A DNA stretch of 64,000 bases, taken from assembly GCA_025738555.1 (NCBI GenBank), contig JAOVFP010000020.1, positions 1,178,001 through 1,242,000 of the forward strand, given 5' to 3'. Of this stretch, positions 45,940-57,595 are shown one piece after another. The notes beneath the pieces are model-generated. The model was not told the origin of the DNA. It worked only from the letters and a program-made list of their open reading frames with translations, and made no database searches. The DNA comes from Cyathus striatus. Taxonomy: Eukaryota; Basidiomycota; Agaricomycetes; Agaricales; Nidulariaceae. The position numbers and the translations under genes were made by a program. The number at the start of each line of letters is the position of its first letter. Positions within the stretch are counted from its first letter, which is position 1.

Positions 45940-47550
45940 GGTGGTGAAAAGATGGTAGAGTTAGAAGTTGTGCTCAATTTTCGGGCCAGCAATTATCTTC
46001 GGGTCTTTCGACCGATGCGCCGAAATGACTGGTGCTTGGGATTTGTAGTTGTTTGTCTACAACCTGTGCTTTAGACCTTCAGAGTACACAATAACAAACA
46101 ATATACGTGCGATGACCGGTCCGGGTAAATAGCGATGAGACCGGGAATTACTCGTCGGACGCGCTCATGATCAACACCGCAGGAGAAACAGGTTTGAGGA
46201 CGTGTTTCCTCAGTTTTTCTCACTCTTCATCGGTGTTTACTCTGGTAAGTACTAAAATACGCGATATGATACTTATCTGTCATCGGGCCTCAGGGCTTTC
46301 TTCAGTTGATGAAGTTCATTGGTTCCATGTCATTAACGCTTTCCAAATGACTCTGAACATTCGACCTTCTTTTGAAATCGCACTATCTGTTTATAGTTCC
46401 TTGATATACGGAACTAACCTCGCTCCATTCGTTCCTCGACAACGTTAAGGACACCTAAGCGGATGACGACGCGATGCCGAGGAGACTTGCAGCAGCAGAT
46501 TTTTCAGGTTTCATTCTGTGGAGTGGTAGGCTGTGGTAGGCTTTCTGTCAATGGCATTAAGAAAAGATTTCATTGCCGTCAGATTTGAATGCGTTTTGAT
46601 TCCAGAAAAGTCCATGTGTAAGATGGATTTTGCGGAACATTTTGCCTCGTGCTACACATCGGTATAGTGAAGGCTGTAATTTAAAGTATCGGATGGAACA
46701 CGAAGACCTAGCAATTTCCGTGTAGGCCCATTAAATCAACTGAGTTCTCATCGAAAAATTGCTGATTGTCACTTACCTCACGTTCTATTAGTACATATTA
46801 CGCGTCAGAGCAGTCAGCTCAAAACATCGGAAGAAGACATGCGAGTAGTTTTTTTTTTTTTGCATAACAACGAAATCGTAGACTCGACAGTTACTGGAGA
46901 AGGCATTCGCCTAATAGCATAAACTTTTGTTGGGCTGTTGGATGGGCTGATTTATCATTTGTTGATTTGACACCAAGGCTCGAGGCTGCTGTCTGTGAAA
47001 TCATATGTTTTCGTAACTGACGAGAGCGTGGCTGTTTCATGTCGAGTGTATTCTATCAAATCACTCTTGCAATCCGAGAGAAATGTTGTACAGTATAGCT
47101 CCCGCTTCCCCTGCTTCCCCTCACGTCGATCTTCCGATCACGAGAGACCGTCTAATCACCGCAGATCCGATAATGAAAGGTTGCCTCGAGGCATTTGTGA
47201 TGACAGAATGCAAAAGAAAAACTATCATACATGGGGGATGAATTATCTGTGAAATAATCTAGCAATGTCCGTATGAAATGATAATGTACAAGTCCTTGTC
47301 ATGATGCTCGTCAAGTAATACATGAGTAGTGTTACTGTCAGGTATGCGTAGTGTTTTCGTTTTCTGCGACGGCAGCCGATCACTAGATGCCCTATTTACT
47401 GATAGAGATCTGTCAAGGTTTGTTGGCTGTCGATGCAAGGCGGTTGCAACATCCATCAGTGCAACGTATAGGAATCCTTCCAGAGGTGTGGGTGCTAGAA
47501 GGTGCTAAAGGAGGAGACTTATTGGCGATCCAGCTGGGGAGTGAATATTG
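45940..47550. other. Intergenic region upstream of THR4
   Basis: The 1.6-kb region contains unrecognised short frames (46167-46448, 46995-47252), a poly-T run near 46,850-46,861 and no identifiable gene or RNA. Confidence 0.4.
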
Positions 47551-49070
47551 CTACCGTTTTCCAGACGGTCGCACAGTTTCCAGACCTGCTATACAGGTGT
47601 CCAATACATCTATCAAAGTTGGGTATAACGTGCTGTGGGTATCTCTGTATGTTGCAATCATGGGAGCTGGAGGCTGGCAACGAAGAATGAATAATGAGCC
47701 CATAAACACATAAAGAGATGTTTTCAACACATACTGACTGCGGGGAAGTTCTTACCCAATGAAGGATTTCAGTGCAATCGCCGAGCAGCCTGGCCCAAAT
47801 GGCGCCGAATAAGCCCAAGCTTATTTCTAAGACCATAATTTCATCAGAGACAAGCGACGCAACTGAGTTGTGCGTCAAGGTTATAATGTCCGCTCCAGAA
47901 TGACGCAGCTGGGCAGTGTATTGTGCATGCGCGACCTCGTTACGCTTGCCTAGATACCGATACGGACCAGGTAAGTAAAAAATAAGCCGAGTGAGTACTT
48001 GTGCACGCACGCTCTACGTGATCGTATCCATTAGCGATCCCGACCAAACAGTCTTTTAATGCCTAGTGGAAAATGTCATAATTTCTTCCCTTGATGCGCC
48101 TAAAATTAACATACCAGCCGTTGCTGAGAGATTTTTGATCTACCTGGCTTGCGACCTACGTATGCAAGCATGCGGAACGTGCAGAAAGCGATGTGAGTCA
48201 CACCAGGGTTGAGAGCTTCTTTACTCTGATGGGGGAGGGGTGATCAACTCATTTCTCTTCAACCATTACCAAGACTGAACCTACCAGCGAGCATACGCTG
48301 CGTAGAACTGTAAGTATCAATTTTTTAGCTTAAAAGGAAGGCTACTAACTGTCGTACAAGGGAGTCGAGCTCTGATATCTTAAAGCATAAATCTTGTATC
48401 TCGGTTTGGCCAGATTGTGCACGCTGACTCGTAAATTTCGCGAATTCGGTGTAGAACGCGGACAACACTCCACTCGTTTTCGAGGCGCGATCTATTAAAG
48501 CGAATGTATAACCGCATTGCTCTCCAGATATCTACGGAAAATAAGTATGAGGAGTTAGAGTACGTACAGTTCAACTTACACTTGTAAAAGACTGGAGAAC
48601 CTGTAGCTGTTCTCACGCAGTCGGCCTTCTGGTTGTTGGGATACAAGTGGTAAAATCATTGTGACAAAGACTACAAGCAAATTCATTGAGAAGGTCGCGA
48701 AATAACTATGAAAGAACACTAACTCTTTAGTCTGCCTGATATGATGCCAGCGTTGGACCGGATTTGCCAGACGAGATCGGCAAACTCCTAGTAGGAATAC
48801 CATTATATGAGAACAGTACCGATATACAAAATTTGAAGTGTTTACCTTTCTTATCATGTCCCATCTCGGCTTGAGAGGGGAAGTTAGGCCTTGGAGGTCA
48901 AGTGAATGGAGGTGTTTTGAAACAGCATCGAATCGTTCCAGTAAAACCAAAAAAGCCTGTGTCATCTTTTGAGCAGCTTCCTGGATATCCTGCTGCACAT
49001 TGGCGTCGTTGAAGGATTTTACAGCTTCAGTATATGATAGAACCTTCCCCGAAGTCGGGCAGAGCGACAT
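47551..49070 (-). CDS. Unrecognised helical/coiled-coil protein
   Basis: I do not recognise the family, but the exon pattern is convincing. In-phase splices join VLSYTEAVKSFNDANVQQDI and LLERFDAVSKHLHSLDLQGL to EFADLVWQIRSNAGIISGRL, then VTMILPLVSQQPEGRLREN. They continue to GYTFALIDRASKTSGVLSAF and FTSQRAQSGQTEIQDLCFKI, then FYAAYARW, ALKDCLVGIANGYDHVERA, KRNEVAHAQYTAQLRHSGAD and VLEISLGLFGAIWARLLGDC, ending TVRPSGKR. The mature protein would be about 300 residues, nearly all amphipathic helix with one weakly hydrophobic stretch near the end. The start is not fixed: ATG at 49070 is the first in frame, and further exons up to 49225 or beyond may exist. All introns I placed are GT-AG and 50-70 nt. 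No catalytic motif is visible. Confidence 0.58.
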
Positions 49071-50908
49071 ATCAGCGTGGAGAAACGAGAGGGCCGTAGT
49101 TCATGGATACAAGTTGGAGGAGATCTACTTATAGCATCCCGTAAGCCTATGTTTGGGATTTCATTAGAAGAAGATATACTTCGCGTTCGGAACGATCTGG
49201 CATCTGGCAGGTTCAAAAGGGGCATGAGTCAAGCGGGCGGCCTAACCATGATGGCAGCCTGCGCGTTGGGAATGCAGTACTTACTAACTGGGATGGAAGA
49301 ACATTGTGTAAGCTAAGCGTTAATCCCGCGACTGGAATCAGAAAGAAGCTGTGTGATGTTTGGCACAAGGGAAACATTCAAGGAAACCGGAGCTGGAAAT
49401 TTTCGAACGCCCGTTGCATGCGCACCGACTGATTTGATTTCAACGACCTGTCTCACTCCCTCCATCCCCTCCGCCTCTTCCCGGCATCCGTGGCGGCCTC
49501 GAGGAAATGTCGTCATGGCGCCCTGCAGGACACTGGTACCCGCTCTGCTTTGCGAAACCAAGCGAGCTGCATACTCCCCGTCTCATCAACGGCCTTTACA
49601 AAGTCCGTAATACATGACTCTGAAGCCAATTGCGGGTAGCCTATATCCTGTCGAATGGTTAGTTAGTCAAGAGATGCAATGTAATTTGGGTGCTGCTATG
49701 CTTGGCTGTTGGTAAGGATGATGCGGCGATGATGAAGGATCGACTCAGAGAGCTGCGCACGGTTGTTCTCACCCCACATATAGTCAATGTAGCGTGGATA
49801 TTACTACGATTCATGCACAAAACTCGCAACAGGCTTCTTGCCACCAACTCTCTATTTTCAGAGATTTCCAGATGCCAACACAATTTAATCATACTTCTTG
49901 CTCGATATCGCACAGCCGGTGATCTCACCTCCAACGAGATTTTTCGGAAACGAAGCCAGCAAGGCGATCTCGTGATTATGGGCATAGGTAGGAGTAAGTA
50001 TCCTGATTGATACAACACATAGTTGTACCTTCATTTGTGATGCATATTGCACAGTGCACTGCGCAAGTATAGTATAGTACAAGGGAGTGCCAAGTGCACC
50101 ATACAGTGTTCCAAGTCTAACTGAGAGTAACCACGATACTTATGCGCCTTTTCCGGAGGGCGTTCCTCACGTTTGTACGGATCAAAGATGCCGGATAAAC
50201 GGAAGCAATCTACAAGATTCAGGCTTCAGTTTCCAAACGTAGTCCATACTATACAGGTTCATAGAATCAGTGACCACTGGAGTAAGCTATATTTCCAGGC
50301 TTTCTGACCCGACGACATAATGCCGATGGTCTTCGCATGGGAAGGGGAACAAGCCAAAGGTTTCAGGCTTGATTACTTTCGTAGACATCTAATCATATCA
50401 CCATCTTACAGTGAAGATTTGAACAAATATCGCACGTCAGTCTGTTACAGATCTGTAGAACTATATCCCATATTTTGTAATCGCCTAACATTGCGTAATA
50501 TATACACTTGGCTGATACATGGTTTAGCAAAGTAGGCATTTTTACTACAGAATAAATGCATAGTGAGTATGCACTTTCGTATTTCCGATACTACTCAACT
50601 CAAACTTAACTTAAAGTAGTAGAACGAGAGCTTAGGAGAAACCCCTAATTTCTCTTATTAGTGAAGCGTAATAAATATTTAGCGACGGGGTACGGTGTAG
50701 TTTGATCTTCCTGTGGCAAAGGAATGGAATAGTAAGACTCGCAATGACAACTGAAGCCGAGAGCTTCGGGAAATGTGTGCGAGGTGTACGATCTTGTGTT
50801 ATGGTTAAGTGCTTGGCGCCCGGATAAATGATCGATGCAAAGAGACGCAGAGCGCCCTAGGGCGCTTCCGATCTGAGTTTCGCTGGCAGAAGGACTGAAG
50901 GTACGCCG

Positions 50909-50948
50909 AGGTACATATGCACTATTACTTACACGTGCATATGTACCT
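50909..50948. repeat. Perfect 14-bp inverted repeat (stem-loop)
   Basis: AGGTACATATGCAC at 50909-50922 is exactly the reverse complement of GTGCATATGTACCT at 50935-50948, with a 12-nt loop. The arms are not flanked by any gene within 1 kb. It could be a protein-binding site, a transposon-end relic or chance; no target-site duplication is evident. Confidence 0.7.
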
Positions 50949-52445
50949 TGAAAAGTTACATAGTAAACAACAGAGGTAAACCGAGTCGTGGGGTTTCAAT
51001 TTGGATGTCAGCGTGCTGCGTGGCCCTGTCCATTTTCATTTCGCTTTCAGCTGTTTTGAAAATCCCGGATTCAGATACGCAGATGTACGTGGGTGAAAGT
51101 GGACTATTTTAACTTACCATGAGCTGGACTACGGTACATCTAATCACGTCTATTTCAAATTTACACAAGATCATAGAATTGTGTCACTGCTCGCGTCGAC
51201 GACTGGTACATTTCACTGCGATGAGAGGATGCATGAGTATCTTCTACATGCTTCGGCTCCAGCACACAAGACCCGAACGATGAAAAGTAAAACAGTTCAA
51301 GCATGCCTGACGAGGGCAACGAGATTGGAATAGTTGAAGAATCGAGTATGGCATTAATACTAGATATTTGGGAATGCTTGATCAACGGTGTGGAAGATCA
51401 ATGCAACTTACAAGCAGATCGGGGAACATCACAATTACCGACAACAGAATTATAATATGGGAACGACTGAAGCTTGTTTAGTTGCATCACACCCATAGAG
51501 CGAAGATAACTCGCTTCGGTCGAACGACTTGAGTAATCCGGTATCTAGAAGCGCAATAGAAGTAGAAGATACTTTTATTGACAAAATTGGTGGCGAACTG
51601 ACAGTTCTAACCAATGCGTCACCAAGCAGAATGCGGATATCGTGGGCGGGTTTCCACGCACAGTGTGAGAAGTGTTGGTAGGCGGACCCCGCCGCACGGG
51701 CATTTGAATCCGCAGCGCATGTCCGTGGAGTTTCCGCAAGTCTGTCCTCCGAGTCCGACGCCGGGAGGTGGCATGTGTTTGCGACTCACGATGAGCAGAA
51801 ATTCGAGAAGAGGATGTCATAAGCCACCCTAAGTAGAACGCGACATGTCACATTCTGGAGTTAGTCTGATGGAACTTGTATGAGCCTCAAATCCTATGAT
51901 AGGTTACTTATTCCAATACAATCCGGAACTGAGCGCACCGAGCAATATGCTATGTCCAGTGGAACAAAGTAGACATCTTCAGGTACGTATCAGGTTTCGT
52001 TACATCATACTCCAATGACCTCGACAAAGCCTATTATGTCTTCTGTATGGGAGCAGCAGGGTAGGTGAGGCACTGGAATGCACTGTAACGTTGGCCAGGG
52101 ACAAGGGACCAGAGTTGACGCCTCTAGCTAAGAGACTAGCAAAAGAGCCACAGGAATGGGGTAAATCCAACAACATCTTGAAGTAGCTTCAGGAAGGTGA
52201 TGCACGGTGTAGATCAAGAATATGCATATAGTTTAACAGCCATCTTTGTTTGGAATGTCATTGTTGTAGATTTATCACAGGGCCTTGAACTGAAACAGTC
52301 AGGAGTGCTATTGCTTAACATGTATGGAGGCAACAAGTCAGATATTGTGGTTTGAGAGAACAATGGAAGTGGTCAGAGGGGAAGGTCGATGTGCCCAAAA
52401 GAGGCAAGTGCTCGTGTTGTTGAACCTCATGTGGCATCACTCAGA

Positions 52446-52456
52446 ACGCGACGCGA
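52446..52456 (+). promoter_or_regulatory. Tandem ACGCG boxes just upstream of SCC3
   Basis: ACGCGACGCGA contains two overlapping-spaced ACGCG words, the core of the MBF (MluI cell-cycle box) site. In yeasts MBF drives G1/S transcription of cohesion genes. The site is 18 bp before the start codon, close for a promoter, so it may lie in the leader. A related AGAACGCGACATGTCAC word is at about 51,836. Function is inference. Confidence 0.4.
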
Positions 52457-52473
52457 CTTGTCACAGGACGACC

Positions 52474-55400
52474 ATGTCGGAAGATACTCCTACAACCACC
52501 CCTGCTCCCCGCCGCTCCCAACGAGAAAAGAAGGCTCCAAAACAATTCACATCAGGAAAGCCTCCTTTATTTATCACTTTATCGCTCACTGACTCTCCAA
52601 TCCAACAGTCGCCAGCACTTCTACCAGAAAACGCAAACGACCCCCTACTAGCGACACCGAGAATGAACAACCTCAACCAGACCAACGCGAAGACGCGCAG
52701 GGCGACGAGGCTGACGCTGAGAATGACTCAGACGCTGATGAAGAGGAATATGAGAGCCCAAAGACAAAACCCACACCTCGACGCAAGGACAAGGCGAAGT
52801 CAACCCCGAAGTCGAAGGATACCCCCGCAACCAAGAAACCACGCGCTACAAAACCAACTGGACCAAAGCCAGTGAAAACTGCGGCGAGGAGGGGGAGAAA
52901 GCCAAAGGAGGGCGCAAACGCGTACGATGCAGATCAAGTCGCGAAAGATACAAAAATCGCTGCTGATAACCCGCTATTCAGTACGATTGTGACTTTTCTC
53001 CTTGGTTTTCATACATTTATACTGAACTTACAGATGCCATTATGAATCCTATCGCTGCACTGCAGTCGACGGCCGAGGATTTCCTGGAGTCGCTCGAGCA
53101 GACACCTGGAGCTGCGCAGGCTGAGCTTATCAATCTTATATTGCGGGCGTGTGGTTGCAATGACTCTGTTAATGCGGATGAGGCACTTGATTATGATGGT
53201 GTGGTTGATGCCCTCGACAATTTCACCGAAGTTCTCAAACAGGTTTGTCCATTTACTACGTATCACTGTATCCAATCTTATACATTCCTCACAGGAGAAC
53301 ACTCCAACGTACCCCCTAACATCCAAACTTCTTATATTCAAGAAATTTCGAAAATCTCTTTCCGAGTTTATAGAGCGATTAATTGCTTCATCTGCTGATC
53401 TTGGAATCCTTTATACCTCTGACCTTATGCCTACGCTACAGACATGGGTTATAGCCATGTCATCCTCTCAGATTCGAAGCTTTAGACATACGGCAACTGT
53501 TGTGGCGCTAGAAGTTGAAACAGCGTTGTGTGATGTGGCCGCCGCTGTAGAGAAGGAAGCAGAAGTTGTTGGTCGACAGCGTGAAGGCGAACGTAAACGG
53601 AAGGGCGCGACTAAAGGGGGTAATGCCCGAGTGAAGGAACTAGAAGTGAAGGCTCAAGAAATTAGGGACCGTCGGTCTAAACTCGCGGAGTTCTTGAAGG
53701 AATTTGTGGATGGGTGAGTATGTTATATCTTTTTGATGTTACGATGTTGACATTTCGACAGTGTATTCGTCCATCGTTATCGCGACCTCGATCCCAACAT
53801 CCGAGCTGAGTGCGTGTGCATGCCATTGGACTTTGGTTCCGCAAATATCCCGGCCATTTCTTAGAAGAGTCGTATCTGCGCTACGTTGGTTGGGTACTTT
53901 CTGATTCGAACACACATGTCCGACTCGAAGCAGTTCGCGCTCTCTCCGGTGTTTACGAGCAAGCTAATTACATCGGATCGTTCAACCATTTCACTGAACG
54001 GTTTAAGCCTCGTTTGCTTGAAATAGCAACCAGCGACACAGAGTTATCCGTGCGCGTGGCCGTTATCCAAGTGCTAGGTACCATCGATCATCATTCCTTG
54101 TTAGAGGAGGAAGAACGTGAGAAGTTATGCCTTCTTGTGTTCGATGAAGAAACCAAAGTTCGTAAGGCCGTAAGTCAGTTTGTGAGAGGAGTATGGGAGG
54201 AGGCGGTAGACGAACGTCTAGTAGGGCGGAACAAGGTTACACAGAAAGCCAAGGATCGTGTCGGGCTGAAAGCTCTCGCCGCTCTCCTTGTTCAATGGGG
54301 AAAATCATTGGACGATCTCATTGGAGAGAACGACAGCTCAGAGAACGGGGACGCCGACGCTGAAGATACAGAAGAAGGCGCCCGCGATGCCCGACCATCG
54401 ACCAGACGGAAAGAGGTCCTGGCTCTTGCAGGGACGGGACAGAAAGGCAGGGTAGCATTGGCTGTAGAGGCGCTATGGGATGAAGTAGAACCGGTCCGCG
54501 ACTGGGAAGAACTACTGGAGATCCTATTGCTAGATCATTCAGCATCTGATGAAGGTAATGACGGATCATCTAGTTCAAGGACGCGTACGAATGGGGAAAA
54601 GCGTGGCGATGGTTCTATTGTTGATGAAGTCTGGCGCTTAGAGGAAGTCGAGGAAGCCGTATTGCTTGAAGTTTTCGTAGCTGCACTGAGACGTGCCAAA
54701 GCAGATGCTGCAAGCGCAGCTGCAAAGAAGGTATTCTCTATTATATTTAACGAAAACTCGATTACCCACCCGTTGCTATCAGGGACAAGAAGAAAATATT
54801 TCGAACGATATTACTCGTGCATTAATCACTGCTCTTCCAAGGCTTTTCATCAAGCATCAAACATATCAAAATCGTATTTCGGAGGTGTTATTAATACCCA
54901 CTCTAATGAACTTGGATCTTTACTTGGAGATGAGGATGATCGCGGTAAGCCGTTAGGTTGCTTTACACATGATTTGTCTAACCATGGCGCCTTTAAGTCA
55001 TATGCCAGTCTTTGGGACGATGTAACGAAACAGTTTTTGTCCCATTCATCTGTTACTGTCCTTTCTCGTGCTATGAGCGCCATTCGTTATTTCATGGATG
55101 CCACAAGTCTTTCAAACACTAACAACACAAAAATCTTGGAGCTTGAAGATGAATTATCATCTGCCTTGAGAGATGCGGTTGCTGGCCGAGATGAAATTGA
55201 AGTTGCAACATTTTCTGAGGATGAAGTACTTGTCCTTGGCGCACTCTGCACCCGGTTAGCAATACTAACAGGATCGCGAAACATGACGGTATGGATGGAA
55301 GAAGATGAAGGTGGGAAACAAAGCAGTGCATGGGACATAATTGTAGCCCTTGCCGAGCGGGGACGATTGGGATATAGAGAAGAAGAAACGGTATGGGTAT

Positions 55401-57342
55401 CTTTAAATTCCATTTATGAATTTTCTGATCTCTGTTTAGATGGTTGAACAAGCTCTTAATGTTCTTCGCCTTCATGTTTTGTGGAAAGCCAAAGGCCTTT
55501 CTGTGGAAAACGATTCCTCTCCTGAAGATATACGATTCCGAGAAGTCCTTGTCGAGCAACGGGATACTTTGCTCGAGAAGCTCGTAGAATATGCAGTGGG
55601 CACCCAGTCAAATACAGTGGAAGGTGTTCGTCGAGCTGTAAGGTGTATTCATCCTCGACTTTTTCCCTGACTGACTTAACTTCATTTTTCAGGCTTTTAA
55701 ATATCTTCTTGATCTCCATGTTCTGTTCTGCGCGAGCGAGAGACTTACTGCGGATGGCAGGCAATTACCAACCGCCACCATTGCACTGTCTATGGCTGAT
55801 GAACTTCAGTACCGATGTGCTGGCTACATTCAAGCTGAGATAGAGCGATATGCAGAGCTCATCGGCGAAAATGCCCATCCCCAACCAAATGACGAGAACA
55901 GCGGTGACGATGGTTCTAGCGACGGTGAACAACCATCCAAGGAACAGGAGAAAGTTTTAAAAGCCCGTAAGGGCAGAAAACAATCGGAAGATGGTCTGTA
56001 ACATTGTTTATTAACAATAGCAATTCATTAACATGCTTGTTCTAGTTGACGAAACATCCATATCGCGGCTTGAACATGAATACTTGTTCATTGACGTCAT
56101 TTCCACTTTCCTGAGAGCCATCCGCGCCGGTGTTGTTAATGTCCAGCACGGTGCTGTTTTACTAGCGCATTACGGCCGTCTAGGGGTCGCATTTGACATG
56201 TGTTCAAAGCTTCTTAACGATATCCTGCGTGAAGAAGGCATGGAGAAAAACAATGGAGATGCTGTGGTTACAGTTCTCACCAAAGCTCTCAGCGAGGTTC
56301 GTTACTTTATTTCAGTTTTTTTGATCCTTTACTCACTCAAATTACAGGCTTACACCCTTGTGTTAGAAGGCGTTGTAGACGATGAAAGCAATTCCGTTCA
56401 GCTAGCCAAAACACTTTCTGGGTGCTTCGTCGTCAGAGGAAGTCAACTTTCTATTTTGCGTCGTCTAGAAAGCCGCTATATTGTCCAAGTTCATAGCAAT
56501 CTACTAACCTGGATTGGCAAACGACTTGCCTCTTATCAGAGCAATAACAACAAGAAAGGACTCAAGCTGGGCGCTCTTTTCTTCAGAACGCTGACACCAT
56601 TAGTATCCATAGTTGGTAGTCGAGACGCTCTAAAGATGTGTGTTTATTATGGAACCTATTTAGTACACGTCCAGTATCTAACAATTTGGATACAGAAAAG
56701 CACATATGGACCAAGTGATTGCACAAGCGAAGATAGATATACCACCAACTTCCAAAGTTTGGGAACCGCAGCGCGCTTACGAAAAGCGCCTTGGAACAGC
56801 GATTGCGAAAGACAATGGTATGTATTATTTACTTACAAAAGTAGTCAAATTTTATATTATATTTTACTGCTGTAGCTGCGACAAAAGTAACAACGGACAA
56901 AAAGAAGGGTAAAGGCGTAGCAGGAGCCGTCACTGACGAAGAAATTGAAGGCGATGAAATAGGCGAGGGATCCGAGCCCGAAGAAATAGTAACGACACCC
57001 CGTCGTGCAAAGCGTGTGCAGAATGATGCTGAAGCCACGGACCAGGAGGAACAGCTTGCCGAACCTATCACTCCTAGAGTCAGACGACATACACCACCGG
57101 CGACAAGCACGTCTCCTGTTAGCCCTGTAGGTATTCGTGAAGACTCTCCTTTAACAAACCCAGAGTCTTTGACAGCTTCGGAGAATATGGATGTATCATT
57201 AACTTCTCGGAAGCGACCAAGGAACGAAGATGACGATATGGTGATATCTAACGGAACGGTGGATAACGGAGATGCAAACGATGGACCCGCGACACCAGTC
57301 GCGGATGATATTCACGTGCGGAGAAAAAGAATCCGCCACTAA
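52474..57342 (+). CDS. SCC3: Cohesin subunit SCC3/STAG
   Basis: Core HEAT-repeat subunit that binds the Scc1 kleisin and DNA in the cohesin ring. The start ACCATGTCGG gives MSEDTPTTTPAPRRSQREKK. After a 53-nt intron with a GA donor (52556-52608) a disordered basic/acidic tail follows (STRKRKRPPTSDTENEQ, KPTPRRKDKAKSTPKSKD). The family core then reads NPIAALQSTAEDFLESLEQ, KLLIFKKFRKSLSEFIERL, SFRHTATVVALEVE and FVHRYRDLDPNIRAEC. The STAG-conserved domain continues with LWFRKYPGHFLEESYLRYVG and VRLEAVRALSGVYE, then DITRALITALPRLFIKHQTY, LMNLDLYLEMRMIA, SLWDDVTKQFLSHSSVTVLS and MDATSLSNTNNTKILELED. The C-terminus is charged and ends RRKRIRH. The core exon 54783-54944 is read in a different frame from its flanks and must be spliced; see findings. 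Intact otherwise, with about twelve introns. Confidence 0.92.
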
Positions 57343-57595
57343 TTACCTGGATATTGTTCTTTGTAATGCAGCCTATCATACTTTATCTTTATTTCTTTCT
57401 CGTGCTATTTTTTTTTGCTGTCAGCCTTTGCGATCTTACGATAATGTAGCCATGCTCTGTTGTAATAACAATGAATAGTGGTATGTAGAATAGTACGACA
57501 GTCACAAGTTTTCGTGGATGGTATGTATGTACAGGAAAGAGTGGAAGGCTTGTGTACAATAAAGAGCGGATATAAGTTATTGGTCATAAGTATCA

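Larger units (their letters stand above)
49226..52473. other. Longest gene-poor region of the window
   Basis: In 3.2 kb I find no exon chain with recognisable protein features. Frames at 49690-50010, 50320-50535 and 51575-51820 overlap on both strands and look random. The region includes the perfect inverted repeat listed separately. The SCC3 promoter lies at its right end. Confidence 0.4.

Noticed and set aside
46838..46872. Poly-T run considered as a retroelement tail.
   Set aside because: No reverse-transcriptase-like sequence or target-site duplication is visible beside it; it is likely simple sequence.
49313..49610. Overlapping frames on both strands upstream of the helical protein.
   Set aside because: No splice route joins them in phase to the supported exons, and neither has a recognisable sequence.
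53810..55447. A single 545-codon SCC3 exon.
   Set aside because: The region 54783-54944 encodes conserved cohesin residues in another frame and is bounded by good GT-AG introns, so the long frame is an artefact of stop-free introns.
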